Source: an uncultured Desulfovibrio sp.
Lineage (GTDB): Bacteria > Desulfobacterota > Desulfovibrionia > Desulfovibrionales > Desulfovibrionaceae
Reading direction: 5' to 3'
Assembly (NCBI GenBank): GCA_913060505.1
Contig: CAJXRQ010000001.1
Span: 248,001-312,000 of the forward strand
DNA length: 64,000 bases
In this document: positions 30,573 through 40,570 of the stretch, in pieces
How the letters are laid out: each line of letters opens with the position of its first letter
Numbering within the stretch: position 1 is the stretch's first letter
Notes under the pieces: model-generated
The model's input: the letters and a program-made list of their open reading frames with translations, nothing else
Database searches by the model: none
What the model was told of the DNA's origin: nothing
Translations under genes and position numbers: made by a program

Positions 30573-32147
30573 TCAGGCGTTGGGTTCCGGCTCCTGCTGT
30601 GCTTCTTCCTGAGGCGTTTTTTTGCTAGCTGGTGAGGAAACGCCATACTTGGAAAGGATTTCGCCAAGTTTGACGTTCAGATTTGTGGTTGTGCGGGAGA
30701 CCTGCTCCAGATTGACCAGCACCATGATGTCCACGCGGGAAAGGGGCGCAGCCCAGAGTGCTTTGATCCCCTCCAGAAATTCCGGTTCCACCCGTAAAAT
30801 ATTCAGCATTTCCACCAACTGTTTTGCCGTCTTGGCGCGGAAGAGCATGGTTTCTTCCTTGGTGGTGTCGTGAGCGAAAAGTTTTGTTTTCCGGATTTTG
30901 CTTATGTTCGGCAACTTGTCGACCTCGGCCTCCGGTGCGCGCTTGGCGCGAGCGCTACGGACCGTGATCTTGCTCCCCTCACTTTCTCCGATTTCCCGAA
31001 GGATATGCATGAAGTGGTGCTCCAGCATGAAGAAAAGCACCTTCTCAAGAGCTTCCGTGTTGAAGTTTCGCATGAGCGGCACAATCCTTTTCGCTTCACC
31101 GGGGATGAATTTTTCCAGTGCGGAAAAGAAGTTGCGGCTGGTCATGCCGATAGCCAGCGTTGCTCCAACGCCGAGGGCAACAATCTGGTTGAGAAGAAAT
31201 TCAAATGAGCTTTCCTGTTCCTTGGCCTCTTCTCCGGTTTTGCCTTTGTTGAGCATCCTGTTTTGATACTCTCGGGCAAAATCTTCGGATATGGGGTCGA
31301 TGCTGACGATGCGGGCCGCATTGAAGTAGTCGCTCTCCTTGAGAAAGCCTTCCGGCATGAAGGAAGAAAGGCCGCGGACCAAGGTGTTTTGTACGATTTT
31401 AGCCCGGCGCCGATCCTTGAACCCTCCGTCGCTGAGTTCATAGGTTTTTTGCAGCCTCGTTTTTTCAATTGTGGCTGATGTCGGGTTGAGCTGAGCCAGA
31501 ATGTTGTCGAAAAGGAACCGGATGACCAGAAAAGAGCGTTCCTTGGAAAGCGCGTATTTGCGTTCGCTCAGGATTTCCTTGTGCGCGTTTTCGACCCGGC
31601 TGGCTACGAAATGTTGCACGAAAGCGTGCCAGAAATTGATGCCCAGCTCATGTTTTTCGATCAGTGCGCTGTAGTCGTTGAGAGACCCCTGCCCGAAGTA
31701 GCGGAGAATCATTTCCTCGAAATTGTCCGTGATCAGTGCCATACCATAAACAATGCCCTGTACGCATTTGATGAGGATGGCTTCGGTGTTGTGGAGTTGT
31801 GATCCGATGTTTTCCATCGACTCCTTGTCGTTGTTGGTCCGCGCCTTGTCGTAGCGGGTCACCAACGTCATGAAGATCCCCGTCATTTTCTGGATGAAGT
31901 CGTAGCCGGGGTGTTGTCCCCGGTTGCACATCAGTTCGATGACACTGTTCTGTTGGGCTTTGAGTAAAGGAAATTCGTTAATGTTTCCGTGGTTGATGCG
32001 CACGAATTCGAGCAGCATTTCCCGTTCGATAACTTCACGCAGGGCCGCTCCATCCTTGAGCGCCAGAATTTTTTTTCGGTAGGCGGCATAGCGTTGCTCT
32101 CTGCTAAGTTGCGAGCCGCCTTGGGCTTGGGCACTGTTTGCGGTCAT
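30573..32147 (-). CDS. Hypothetical protein, 524 aa, no recognised domain
   Basis: Long intact ORF with coding-like composition; no familiar motif. Confidence 0.65.
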   Translation of the reverse strand: MTANSAQAQGGSQLSREQRYAAYRKKILALKDGAALREVIEREMLLEFVRINHGNINEFPLLKAQQNSVIELMCNRGQHPGYDFIQKMTGIFMTLVTRYDKARTNNDKESMENIGSQLHNTEAILIKCVQGIVYGMALITDNFEEMILRYFGQGSLNDYSALIEKHELGINFWHAFVQHFVASRVENAHKEILSERKYALSKERSFLVIRFLFDNILAQLNPTSATIEKTRLQKTYELSDGGFKDRRRAKIVQNTLVRGLSSFMPEGFLKESDYFNAARIVSIDPISEDFAREYQNRMLNKGKTGEEAKEQESSFEFLLNQIVALGVGATLAIGMTSRNFFSALEKFIPGEAKRIVPLMRNFNTEALEKVLFFMLEHHFMHILREIGESEGSKITVRSARAKRAPEAEVDKLPNISKIRKTKLFAHDTTKEETMLFRAKTAKQLVEMLNILRVEPEFLEGIKALWAAPLSRVDIMVLVNLEQVSRTTTNLNVKLGEILSKYGVSSPASKKTPQEEAQQEPEPNA

Positions 32148-32361
32148 TGGTATCCGGTGGTGGCGTTGTAGTGATGGTCGTTTCGTGTCTCACTTGTTGA
32201 AATAACGCAAACTGTTCGTCAAAGCAATATTCCCCCCCTGTTCAACCTTTTGTATCTGCTGGAATCGGGAACGGTTATGGGCTAGGGTCAGGAACAATGG
32301 ATGCGGGGTGATGGAGTTTCCCTTTTTGAGGATGTTAAGCAACAGAGATTTGGAGCAATGA

Positions 32362-32670
32362 ATGATCGTTTGTACCCGGTGCGGAACGCCTAATCAGGAC
32401 AAGGCCCGCCGTTGTGAACGTTGTGGGCATAAACTTCAGTCCTCGGCACGTCCCGTGGCCGAGCCTGTAAAGGTTTGGGAACAGCTTGAGCCGTTACGCT
32501 CCAATGTTACCCCGGAAAAGCGCGCTGAGTTGTTGCGCATGGTTGAAGCATGCCTGTATTCCGCGGCGCTTTTGATTGCTGCTGTTGTTTCTGCCGTTCT
32601 GGGAACCTGGACGCCTTTGTATGCGGCCATAGCCGTTGTTGCCATATTGGTGCTGGTGCGCCGGCTATAG
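32362..32670 (+). CDS. Zinc-ribbon membrane protein
   Basis: CTRCGTPNQDKARRCERCGHKL plus C-terminal hydrophobic helices. Confidence 0.65.
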   Translation: MIVCTRCGTPNQDKARRCERCGHKLQSSARPVAEPVKVWEQLEPLRSNVTPEKRAELLRMVEACLYSAALLIAAVVSAVLGTWTPLYAAIAVVAILVLVRRL

Positions 32671-32674
32671 CCTG

Positions 32675-33199
32675 TTATTGCTTTGGAGGCTCCGGCGTGA
32701 CGTTTTCAGGTTGCTCCGGTTTGGTGGCGTTCAGATCGTCAAGCGCTCTCTTGAGATCCTCGTCGAGAAGGTCGGGGATGGGACGGTTCCAGAAGTCCTG
32801 AGCAGACTGTTCGTCAAGCGTTTTTTGTGCGCAAACGACAATGGGACTGCTGTTGGGGCAGTCCGGGCTGGAATAATTTACCACGCTGCATTTTGACTTC
32901 ATATCGAATACATAAGGAATGGTATGAGTCATTGTGCGGAATTCCCTGCCTTGAACGCGAATGTAACCACCGCCGATCCCACAGAAAAACTGGGTTTCCT
33001 TGTTGGCGTAGAAGGTGCTGAGCAGAAAAAGGCCTTCCCTGACCTTGGCAACCATGTTGAAGTCCTGAGGCGATTTGCAGAACATTCTGGCCATGACCTG
33101 CTTGCACAGCTCTATGTTCATGATATCGATTTCGTCGCATTGGGCCCGAACGGGGGCAAGAAGGGAGATGGCAAGAACCAGGGCTGCCAGAATTCTCAT
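32675..33199 (-). CDS. Secreted Cys-containing hypothetical protein
   Basis: Signal peptide MRILAALVLAISLLAPVRAQC; multiple Cys. Confidence 0.6.
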   Translation of the reverse strand: MRILAALVLAISLLAPVRAQCDEIDIMNIELCKQVMARMFCKSPQDFNMVAKVREGLFLLSTFYANKETQFFCGIGGGYIRVQGREFRTMTHTIPYVFDMKSKCSVVNYSSPDCPNSSPIVVCAQKTLDEQSAQDFWNRPIPDLLDEDLKRALDDLNATKPEQPENVTPEPPKQ

Positions 33200-33204
33200 G
33201 GTAG

Positions 33205-33474
33205 TCACTCCATAAAAAGAAACATTTGAAAGCCTTCCGAGCTGTCGGTCTCGCATTGCTCCTTGCACCCGATGCACTGGTAGCTTCCTTTTTTGAAGTA
33301 CCATGCTGCTTTTTCCGGATTGGGGCACTGGAAGTATTCGTAGACGCTTTTGTCCACGGCTCCCCGGTAGCGAGTGTAGCCCTCTTTTTTTACATACTCC
33401 GTAAATTTCATGCCGGTTCCGTACGTTTTTCCGTTGGGATAGGTTGTCTGAAACCAACATGATATGAGACTCAT
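33205..33474 (-). CDS. Small Cys-containing hypothetical protein
   Basis: 89-aa ORF directly upstream of 32675..33199; FQCPNPEKAAWYFKKGSYQCIGCKEQC. Confidence 0.55.
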   Translation of the reverse strand: MSLISCWFQTTYPNGKTYGTGMKFTEYVKKEGYTRYRGAVDKSVYEYFQCPNPEKAAWYFKKGSYQCIGCKEQCETDSSEGFQMFLFME

Positions 33475-33669
33475 CGGCGCAAAAGCAAGGACTATTTAGG
33501 GTTGGGGCATCGCTTCGTTTGTTAGGTATGCAAAAATGTTCACTTCCAGCATTGTCGTCCATCGAAAAGGAGTGGTTTTGATCGTATCGTTCTTTCTTCG
33601 ATAGAAATGCAGTTTTACGTCGATTCGGTGACAGTCCAGAAACAACGCAGGTTCTGAATGAGGATTGAA

Positions 33670-33696
33670 ATCCTTGGGAGTTTCTCCCGGATTTTT
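33670..33696 (+). terminator. Intrinsic-terminator-like hairpin in an intergenic region
   Basis: ATCC-tt-GGGAG-ttt-CTCCC-GGAT followed by T run. Confidence 0.5.
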
Positions 33697-34064
33697 ATGT
33701 GGAATAATGGGTGATTCCGGTTTTCAATCGGTGAGCCTTGTGCTACAACGATTTTCTCATCACGCACTTCGCGTTTTCTCTCCCATATTTTTTTACGCTT
33801 GTAGAAAACATCCTCTGGTCTAGAGGTTTGCAATTTTTTTTCTAAACTTGCTCTAGAAAAAGCGCTGTTTTTTCGGGGTTGTGGTAAATTTATAATTGTG
33901 GAAAAATTTTTTAATATCTCGTTAATCGCATGTAAACTCCCGTAGTAGACTCAAACAGGAGAAGTTATTAAAAAAAACACAGAAAGCCCCTGTACAAAAA
34001 AAACTCGCTGGTTTATTGTCCCCTTCATGGTTCGGACGCTGCTTTGTGGCAGCCATTCCACTTT

Positions 34065-34167
34065 ATCGAATACGGACGACCGCACGGAACAGCGTTGATT
34101 CTGGGCAGAGAACACGCTTGTTACGGACGGCTCGGCCGGACCCTCTCCGGCCTCGTCCGCATTCGAT
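34065..34167 (+). ncRNA. Candidate structured 5' leader RNA upstream of nrdGD
   Basis: Outer 15-bp stem 34065-34079/34153-34167 with one A.C mismatch; internal hairpins 34091-34118 and 34134-34152. Confidence 0.4.
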
Positions 34168-34216
34168 CATTAATCTACCAGACGCATGTCCGCGCGTTTT
34201 GCGGGCGAGGGAATGA

Positions 34217-34900
34217 ATGGGTACTCTATCCAATGTATGGAGCTATGTCCGCGGGTTTGAACATTTCAGCCTGTGCGACTGGCCCGGAAGAACAAGTTGT
34301 GTTTTCTTTCTCGGAGGCTGCAATCTGCGTTGCCCCACCTGCCACAACTCCCAAATGGCTTGGCATATGAAGGATTTGCCCGTTGTGCCGGAAAAGGATT
34401 TGAGGATCTTTTTGCGAGACCGGGCCAAATGGCTCGATGGCGTAACCGTTACGGGCGGAGAACCTTCCTGCGTGCCGGGGCTTGGCGAGTTACTGTACGA
34501 AATCAAAAAATTCGATCTGCCCGTGAAGATGGACTCCAATGGAATGCGTCCCGAAGTTGTTCGGGACATCCTTGAATCGGACCTTGCGGACGTGTTCGCC
34601 GTTGACGTGAAGGGACCGTATTCGAAATATCCCGAGCTTACTGGCGACGCCGTGTCTGCGATCGCTGCCCGGGCTCGTCTTGAGGAGATCTTTGCACTTG
34701 CCCGACAAAACCCGCAATCGTTCTATTTCCGGCTGACAAAAGTGCCCAGCCTTACGGATGCGGATATCGAGGAAGCCCGAAGCTATCTGCCGGAGGGTTT
34801 TGAGTTGAAACTTCAGGATTTTGTGCCACCCAGAAGGAGGACGGAGAATGCCCAGCCAGATCATGAAACGCGACGGGCGGTTGGAAACGTGGTCGAATAA
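34217..34900 (+). CDS. nrdG: Anaerobic ribonucleoside-triphosphate reductase activating protein (radical SAM)
   Basis: FLGGCNLRCPTCHNSQ (CxxxCxxC-type cluster), VTVTGGEPSCVPGL; directly upstream of nrdD. Confidence 0.92.
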   Translation: MGTLSNVWSYVRGFEHFSLCDWPGRTSCVFFLGGCNLRCPTCHNSQMAWHMKDLPVVPEKDLRIFLRDRAKWLDGVTVTGGEPSCVPGLGELLYEIKKFDLPVKMDSNGMRPEVVRDILESDLADVFAVDVKGPYSKYPELTGDAVSAIAARARLEEIFALARQNPQSFYFRLTKVPSLTDADIEEARSYLPEGFELKLQDFVPPRRRTENAQPDHETRRAVGNVVE

Positions 34901-36905
34901 TCGCATTTCCCAAGCCATTTTCAAAGCACTCAACGCCAATGGCATCAAGGATCCTCTTCTAGCCCGGCGTTTGGGGAAGAAAGTCGAGCAAAAGCTTGAC
35001 GGCGTGGACATTCCCGAACAGGAGCACGTCCAGAACACTGTTGAACAGGTGCTCATGGAGGCGCGTCAGTACGACGTTGCCAAGAAGTACATCGTATATC
35101 GCGAAAAGCGTCGTGCCATCCGTTCCCACAAGGAAGCAGTACTCGACGTCATGGGCGTCATAGACGAGTACCTGGGCAAGGCCGATTGGCGTGTTAATGA
35201 AAACGCCAACATGACCCACTCATTCCAGGGGATGATGTTGCACCTTTCCGGTACTGTCCAGGCTCGTTATTCCTTGGAAAAGTATCCCGAAGAAGTGCGC
35301 CTTGCCCACGAACATGGGTATTTCCATATTCATGATCTTTCCTTTGGTCTTGCCGGATATTGCGCCGGTTGGTCCTTGCGGGATCTGTTACTGGAAGGCT
35401 TCAATCTTGAAGGCCGTGCTTCTGCCGGGCCTGCCAAGCATTTCGATACCGCACTCGGACAGATGAACAATTTCCTCGGTACGCTTCAGAACGAGTGGGC
35501 CGGTGCGCAGGCATTCAACAATGTGGATACCTATCTGGCTCCGCTGGTGCGGTTCGACGAGCTGACCTATGATCAGGTCCGCCAGTGCATGCAGAAATTC
35601 GTGTTCAACCTGAACACCACGTCGCGCTGGGGCGGCCAGTCTCCGTTCACCAACCTGACCTTTGACCTCGTGGCTCCCAAGCATATTGCCAAGGAGCCGG
35701 TCATCATCGGCGGCAAGTACCATGACGAGTTGACCTATGGTGACTTTGAAGAGGAAATGGCCATGATCAACAAGGCCTTCATCGAAGTCATGCTTGAAGG
35801 CGACTATCATGACCGCATCTTCTCGTTCCCCATTCCCACGTACAACGTGACTGAGGATTTTCCTTGGGATTCCGAGATCGGCGAACTGCTGTTGAAGCTT
35901 ACTTCCAAGTACGGCGTTCCCTATTTTCAGAACTTCATCAACTCGGATCTCAATCCCGAAGACGTGCGTTCCATGTGCTGCCGTCTGCAAATGGACATTC
36001 GCGAGTTGCGCACCAAGACTGGCGGTCTGTTCGGAGCGGGCGACCTGACCGGCTCCATCGGCGTGGTCACTCTGAACCTGCCCAAGCTGGCCTATCTGGC
36101 ACAGTCCGAGGACGAATTCCTGGACATGGTTACCGAGTATGCGGAACTGGCCAAGGATTCCCTGGAGTTTAAACGCAAGGTCGTTACGGACAACTTGGAA
36201 AAGGGCATGTTCCCGTGGTCCAAGAGGTATTTGAAGAACGGCCTCAACGGCCATTTCTCCACCATTGGGCTCATCGGCGGGCACGAGGCTTGCCTGAATA
36301 TGTTGGGCAAGGGCATTGAGACGGAATCCGGTATCCGGTTCATGCGCCGTACGCTCGACCATTTGCGCCGCGTCACTTCCCGCTTTCAGGAGGAAACCGG
36401 CAACCTCTATAATCTGGAAGCAACGCCTGCCGAAGGCACCAGCTATCGTCTGGCTAAGATCGACAAGGCTTTGTACGCAGATATTCAGGCTCAGGGTAAT
36501 GGTACGCCGTACTACACCAACTCCACGGCTTTGCCCGTTGGGATTTCCGATGACGTCCTGTACGCCTTGGAGCACCAGAACAACCTGCAGCCCCTGTATA
36601 CGGGCGGCACGGTATTCCATACCTTCCTTGGCGAAGCCGTCACGGATACCGAAGCGCTCAAGAGTTTCATCATCAAGGCCTTTACCAAAACCAAGATTCC
36701 TTATGTGTCCATCACGCCGACCTTCTCCATTTGCAAGGAGCATGGATACATCCGCGGTGAGCATTTCGAATGCCCCACCTGCGGTAATGAAGCCGAAGTT
36801 TATACCCGCATCGTGGGCTACTATCGGCCTGTTTCCCGCTGGAACAAGGGCAAACAGGCCGAGTATACGGATCGGGTAGTGTTTAGCGATTGCCTGTGCA
36901 ACTGA
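34848..36905 (+). CDS. nrdD: Anaerobic ribonucleoside triphosphate reductase
   Basis: N-terminal ATP-cone KRDGRLETWSNNRI; glycyl-radical-enzyme core; C-terminal CPTCGNEAEVYTRIVGYYRPVSRWNKGK. Confidence 0.95.
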   Translation: MPSQIMKRDGRLETWSNNRISQAIFKALNANGIKDPLLARRLGKKVEQKLDGVDIPEQEHVQNTVEQVLMEARQYDVAKKYIVYREKRRAIRSHKEAVLDVMGVIDEYLGKADWRVNENANMTHSFQGMMLHLSGTVQARYSLEKYPEEVRLAHEHGYFHIHDLSFGLAGYCAGWSLRDLLLEGFNLEGRASAGPAKHFDTALGQMNNFLGTLQNEWAGAQAFNNVDTYLAPLVRFDELTYDQVRQCMQKFVFNLNTTSRWGGQSPFTNLTFDLVAPKHIAKEPVIIGGKYHDELTYGDFEEEMAMINKAFIEVMLEGDYHDRIFSFPIPTYNVTEDFPWDSEIGELLLKLTSKYGVPYFQNFINSDLNPEDVRSMCCRLQMDIRELRTKTGGLFGAGDLTGSIGVVTLNLPKLAYLAQSEDEFLDMVTEYAELAKDSLEFKRKVVTDNLEKGMFPWSKRYLKNGLNGHFSTIGLIGGHEACLNMLGKGIETESGIRFMRRTLDHLRRVTSRFQEETGNLYNLEATPAEGTSYRLAKIDKALYADIQAQGNGTPYYTNSTALPVGISDDVLYALEHQNNLQPLYTGGTVFHTFLGEAVTDTEALKSFIIKAFTKTKIPYVSITPTFSICKEHGYIRGEHFECPTCGNEAEVYTRIVGYYRPVSRWNKGKQAEYTDRVVFSDCLCN

Positions 36906-36943
36906 TTCCCGTCCTCCTAACGGGTTTTCAACCTCCAACGTGG

Positions 36944-36972
36944 CAAGGGCCGGACATGGTGTCCGGCCCTTG
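36944..36972. terminator. Strong hairpin (probable terminator) between nrdD and pepA
   Basis: caagggccggaca-tgg-tgtccggcccttg, perfect 13-bp stem. Confidence 0.7.
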
Positions 36973-37006
36973 TTGAGTTTGAAGAAGCGAATGGCGGCAG
37001 AAACAA

Positions 37007-38515
37007 CTATTTTGCTATGCCGTCGCGCACCAGTTCCAGAAGTGTGCGCACACCAAAACCGGTGGCACCGCCCGTATAAAGCGGGGTCTTTTTGGCGCCG
37101 CTGGCAGGACCGGCAATGTCCAGATGTGCGTACCGGGTGCCGTCCTTGATGAACTGGTTAAGGAACTGGGCCGCGCTTGATGCTGCACCCGGACGTGCTC
37201 CCGCGTTTTTCATGTCCGCCACATCTGACTTCAACCCATCGAAGTACAGGTCCCACATGGGCAGAGGCCAGAACCTATCTCCAACCGGCTCGGCAGCCTC
37301 GCAGACCTGTCGGCCAAGAGTTTCGTCCAGGCTGAACACGCCGCCAACTTCATGGCCAAGTGCCACAACGCACGCTCCGGTCAGTGTGGCAAGGTCAAGA
37401 ATTGCCTCAGCATTGTATTCGCGTTGCGCCCATGTCAGGGCATCGCACAGAGCCATACGGCCTTCCGCATCCGTGTTGATGATTTCCACGGTCTTTCCAC
37501 TTAAAGTGGTGACAACGTCTCCCGGGCGATAGGCGCTGCCGTCCGGCATGTTTTCCGTGCAGGGCATGATGCCGATGACACGTCTGTCAGAGCCGATCTG
37601 GCCCAAGGCTTTGAACAGGCCCAGCACAGTGGCGGCTCCGGCCATATCGTCCTTGAGTTCATGCAACTTGGCACTGGGCTTGAGCGAAATGCCCCCGGTG
37701 TCAAAAGTAATGCCTTTACCAACGAAGATGATCGGCTTCTGTTTTTCCGTACCTTGCGGAGCGTGTTCCAGCACGATGAATTTAGGCTCCTCCGTGGCAC
37801 CACGAGCCACGGATTCCAGACCGCCCATGCCCATGGCCGTGATTTCATCGCGTCCAAAAGCGATAGTGGAAAATCCGTATTCTTTCGCCATCTCCTGCGC
37901 TACGGAAGCGAGATGGGATGGTGTGACGATGTTGGCCGGACCATTGGTCAGGTCGCGAGTAAGCATGACGCCCTGTGCGGTCGCTTTTCCGCGCTCCGCG
38001 CCAGACTGTATTTTCTTTTCCTCGTCTTCCTCTGCGGAAAACAGCGTCATATCTTCCATTTCGAAATCATTATCATTCTTCCTGGATTTCAATGCGTCGT
38101 ATGAATAAAGTCCGAGATGAGAAGCAAAGACTATTTCTTCGGCCAACTTCGAAAGTGGGTGCCCCAAGTCGGTAAGGTTTTCCATGTCGACGGTGCATCC
38201 CGGAATTTTGAGAGCCTTGCATTTTTGTATGGCTGTAGCTGCGGAAAAACGGAGTGTTTCCAGTTCGAATTTTTCGCGTTTGCCCAGGCCGACCACAATT
38301 ACGCGGCTCAACTGGTCGCTGCTCGCCGGACCGTAGACAGTAATTGTTTCCTTTGGATTGCCTCCGAAGTCCTTGAGTGCCGGATTGCCTTGTATCCAAT
38401 CGGTTTTGCCGGTCAGAGTCGGAATGTTTTTCGAAATATCTTCGCCTTCGAAGCCGAAGGCAATCACGGTATTGGTGTTCAATGCAGCGTGTCCGCTCAG
38501 GTAGCTAATTTCCAT
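37007..38515 (-). CDS. pepA: Leucyl aminopeptidase (M17)
   Basis: VGKGITFDTGGISLKPS, NTDAEGRMALCDAL. Confidence 0.95.
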   Translation of the reverse strand: MEISYLSGHAALNTNTVIAFGFEGEDISKNIPTLTGKTDWIQGNPALKDFGGNPKETITVYGPASSDQLSRVIVVGLGKREKFELETLRFSAATAIQKCKALKIPGCTVDMENLTDLGHPLSKLAEEIVFASHLGLYSYDALKSRKNDNDFEMEDMTLFSAEEDEEKKIQSGAERGKATAQGVMLTRDLTNGPANIVTPSHLASVAQEMAKEYGFSTIAFGRDEITAMGMGGLESVARGATEEPKFIVLEHAPQGTEKQKPIIFVGKGITFDTGGISLKPSAKLHELKDDMAGAATVLGLFKALGQIGSDRRVIGIMPCTENMPDGSAYRPGDVVTTLSGKTVEIINTDAEGRMALCDALTWAQREYNAEAILDLATLTGACVVALGHEVGGVFSLDETLGRQVCEAAEPVGDRFWPLPMWDLYFDGLKSDVADMKNAGARPGAASSAAQFLNQFIKDGTRYAHLDIAGPASGAKKTPLYTGGATGFGVRTLLELVRDGIAK

Positions 38516-38609
38516 GGTATATCGGTCTCCGTTTGCTGGTTGAAGCAATGTATTTGATCAGCAAACAAAGCTAACGCAGAACGTACGGATTGTCACCGGG
38601 GCAAGCGGC

Positions 38610-40307
38610 TCAACCGGGAGGATTTTCGAAATGCTCCATTTTGTTCATCTGTTTGTCCATGACCTGTTGCAGGCTGGTCATATCGATGGGCTTGGCAAGA
38701 TAGTCGTTCATGCCTGCGGCAAGAAAACGCTTCCGGTCACCGGGCATGGCATAGGCGGTCAGAGCGACGATGGGGATGTTTTGTTTGTCGACCCCGGCCT
38801 TCCCGTTGCGGATGGATTTTGTGGTTTCGAAACCGTCCATGACCGGCATCTGGATATCCATGAGCACGATGTCATGGCTGTCAGTGCGGATTTTTTCCAG
38901 AGCCTCAAGCCCGTTACAGGCAATATCCACATGCATGCTTTGTTTTTGCAGCAGGCTTTGAAGCGCTGTCTGGGTTACGGAATCGTCTTCCACCAGCAGA
39001 ACCTTATAGGAAGAATTCCGTGTGTTCTCAGCAATTGGTATGATCAGGTGGGGGCTCGTTGTCTTCGGAATTTTCAGGGGCAGGCATATGCAGATTTCTG
39101 TTCCCTCATTTTCTTCGGTGGAGATGGCGGCCGTGCCGCGCATGAGTTCCGTGAGGCGCCGGATAATGGCCAACCCCAGCCCTGCACCACCATGTTGGCG
39201 AACCAGGTAGTCTTCTCCCTGAGTGAAAGGGGATGTGATTTCATTCATTATTTTATTGGGAATTCCCGGACCTGTATCGATGATTGTGAAAAGCACCAAC
39301 AGCCTGTCGTCAGCGCGTGTGCCTAACCCCTGTGCATGAATTTCAACCTTTCCTTCACTGGTAAATTTCACGGCATTCCCGACCACGTTGAACAGAATCT
39401 GGCGCAAGCGAACTTCGTCGCCTTCCAAGGTGGTGGGCAGGGAAGGGGCAATTTCCAGATGCAATTCGATTCCCTTCTGGTCGGCCTCGGTATTGTATAT
39501 ATCCCGGATACCAAAAAGTATTTCCGGCAAATTGAAACCATCCTCCTGAAGGATCATTTTTCCGGTTTCCAGTCGGGAAAGGTCCAGTATGTCGTTGAGG
39601 AGCAGGGTCAGCCGGCGTGAGGATGTTGTGGCCATTTCCACATAGGTGTGCTGTTCTCCATTGAGTCTGGTGGATTCCAGCAGCTGCAACATTCCCAATA
39701 TGCCGTTGAGCGGAGTGCGGATTTCATGGCTCATGTTGGCGAGGAATTCACTCTTGGCGCGCATGGCGGCTTCCGCGTCCACCTTGGCCCGGCGCAGCTC
39801 GTCTTCGATGTTTTTTTGTTCGGTGATGTCCTGCACTGTGCCGAGTGAGCGAAGGGCAGCCGCGGATTTGTCGTAAAACGTGTGGCAACGTTCATAGACA
39901 TAACGGATGTCGCCATTCTTGCTGAGAATGCGGTGAATGACGTCATATTGTTCGCCGGTTTGCAGGGAATTGGCATATTTTTTCTTTACCAGAGGCAGAT
40001 CGTCCGGATGGATAAGCTCAAAAAAGGCATCCAATGTGCCGTCAAAGTCGTCTTTTCCCATACCGAAAATACGGTATACCTCGTCCGACCATGTTAAGAC
40101 GTTGTTTTGGATATCCAGATCCCAATGTCCCATGCGGCCAATACGCTGGGCTTCCTTGTACCGTTCCCGGCTGAAGTCCAGTTCTTTTTTTGTGTCGGAA
40201 ATATGTTTTTTGGCTCGTAGATTGCGCACGATGACAGACGCAATGAAAATGAGGACCGCGGTAATGCCTATGATAATGCCGCTGGAGTCCACTATTATCT
40301 GTGTCAT
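38610..40307 (-). CDS. Hybrid sensor histidine kinase (TM-PAS-HisKA-HATPase-REC)
   Basis: [19 protein letters not shown]-box, [10 protein letters not shown]-box, C-terminal REC ending [11 protein letters not shown]...[28 protein letters not shown]. Confidence 0.93.
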   Translation of the reverse strand: MTQIIVDSSGIIIGITAVLIFIASVIVRNLRAKKHISDTKKELDFSRERYKEAQRIGRMGHWDLDIQNNVLTWSDEVYRIFGMGKDDFDGTLDAFFELIHPDDLPLVKKKYANSLQTGEQYDVIHRILSKNGDIRYVYERCHTFYDKSAAALRSLGTVQDITEQKNIEDELRRAKVDAEAAMRAKSEFLANMSHEIRTPLNGILGMLQLLESTRLNGEQHTYVEMATTSSRRLTLLLNDILDLSRLETGKMILQEDGFNLPEILFGIRDIYNTEADQKGIELHLEIAPSLPTTLEGDEVRLRQILFNVVGNAVKFTSEGKVEIHAQGLGTRADDRLLVLFTIIDTGPGIPNKIMNEITSPFTQGEDYLVRQHGGAGLGLAIIRRLTELMRGTAAISTEENEGTEICICLPLKIPKTTSPHLIIPIAENTRNSSYKVLLVEDDSVTQTALQSLLQKQSMHVDIACNGLEALEKIRTDSHDIVLMDIQMPVMDGFETTKSIRNGKAGVDKQNIPIVALTAYAMPGDRKRFLAAGMNDYLAKPIDMTSLQQVMDKQMNKMEHFENPPG

Positions 40308-40540
40308 AAGCCCGCCCGGGGTTTGGTTGTTACCTGTCCCTCCATGATGGAATATGACCCCATAGTGGGGAGAGGACAATTAGAAATCACCCCCCGGAAA
40401 AGGCGTGAATGTTCAGACTGGAACAGAAGGCAGAGCCGGTTTTGTTTCTATGGAAATACGATTTGCGGGATGCAGGAAAAGTGTTTCTGAAAAATGCCAG
40501 AACAAATGGAAGAAAGACAAACCAGTCAAGTTGATTTTGT

Positions 40541-40566
40541 TTGTGGTGGGCCTAGGCCCACCACAA
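40541..40566. repeat. 26-bp perfect palindrome downstream of lipA
   Basis: ttgtggtgggcctaggcccaccacaa equals its own reverse complement. Confidence 0.85.
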
Positions 40567-40570
40567 CATT

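Noticed and set aside
34016-34370. Short + strand ORFs in the nrdG leader (34016..34216, 34044..34370)
   Set aside because: No recognisable protein; region is better explained by RNA secondary structure and by nrdG itself.
35388-36938. 516-aa antisense ORF over nrdD
   Set aside because: Shadow ORF opposite a confident nrdD gene.
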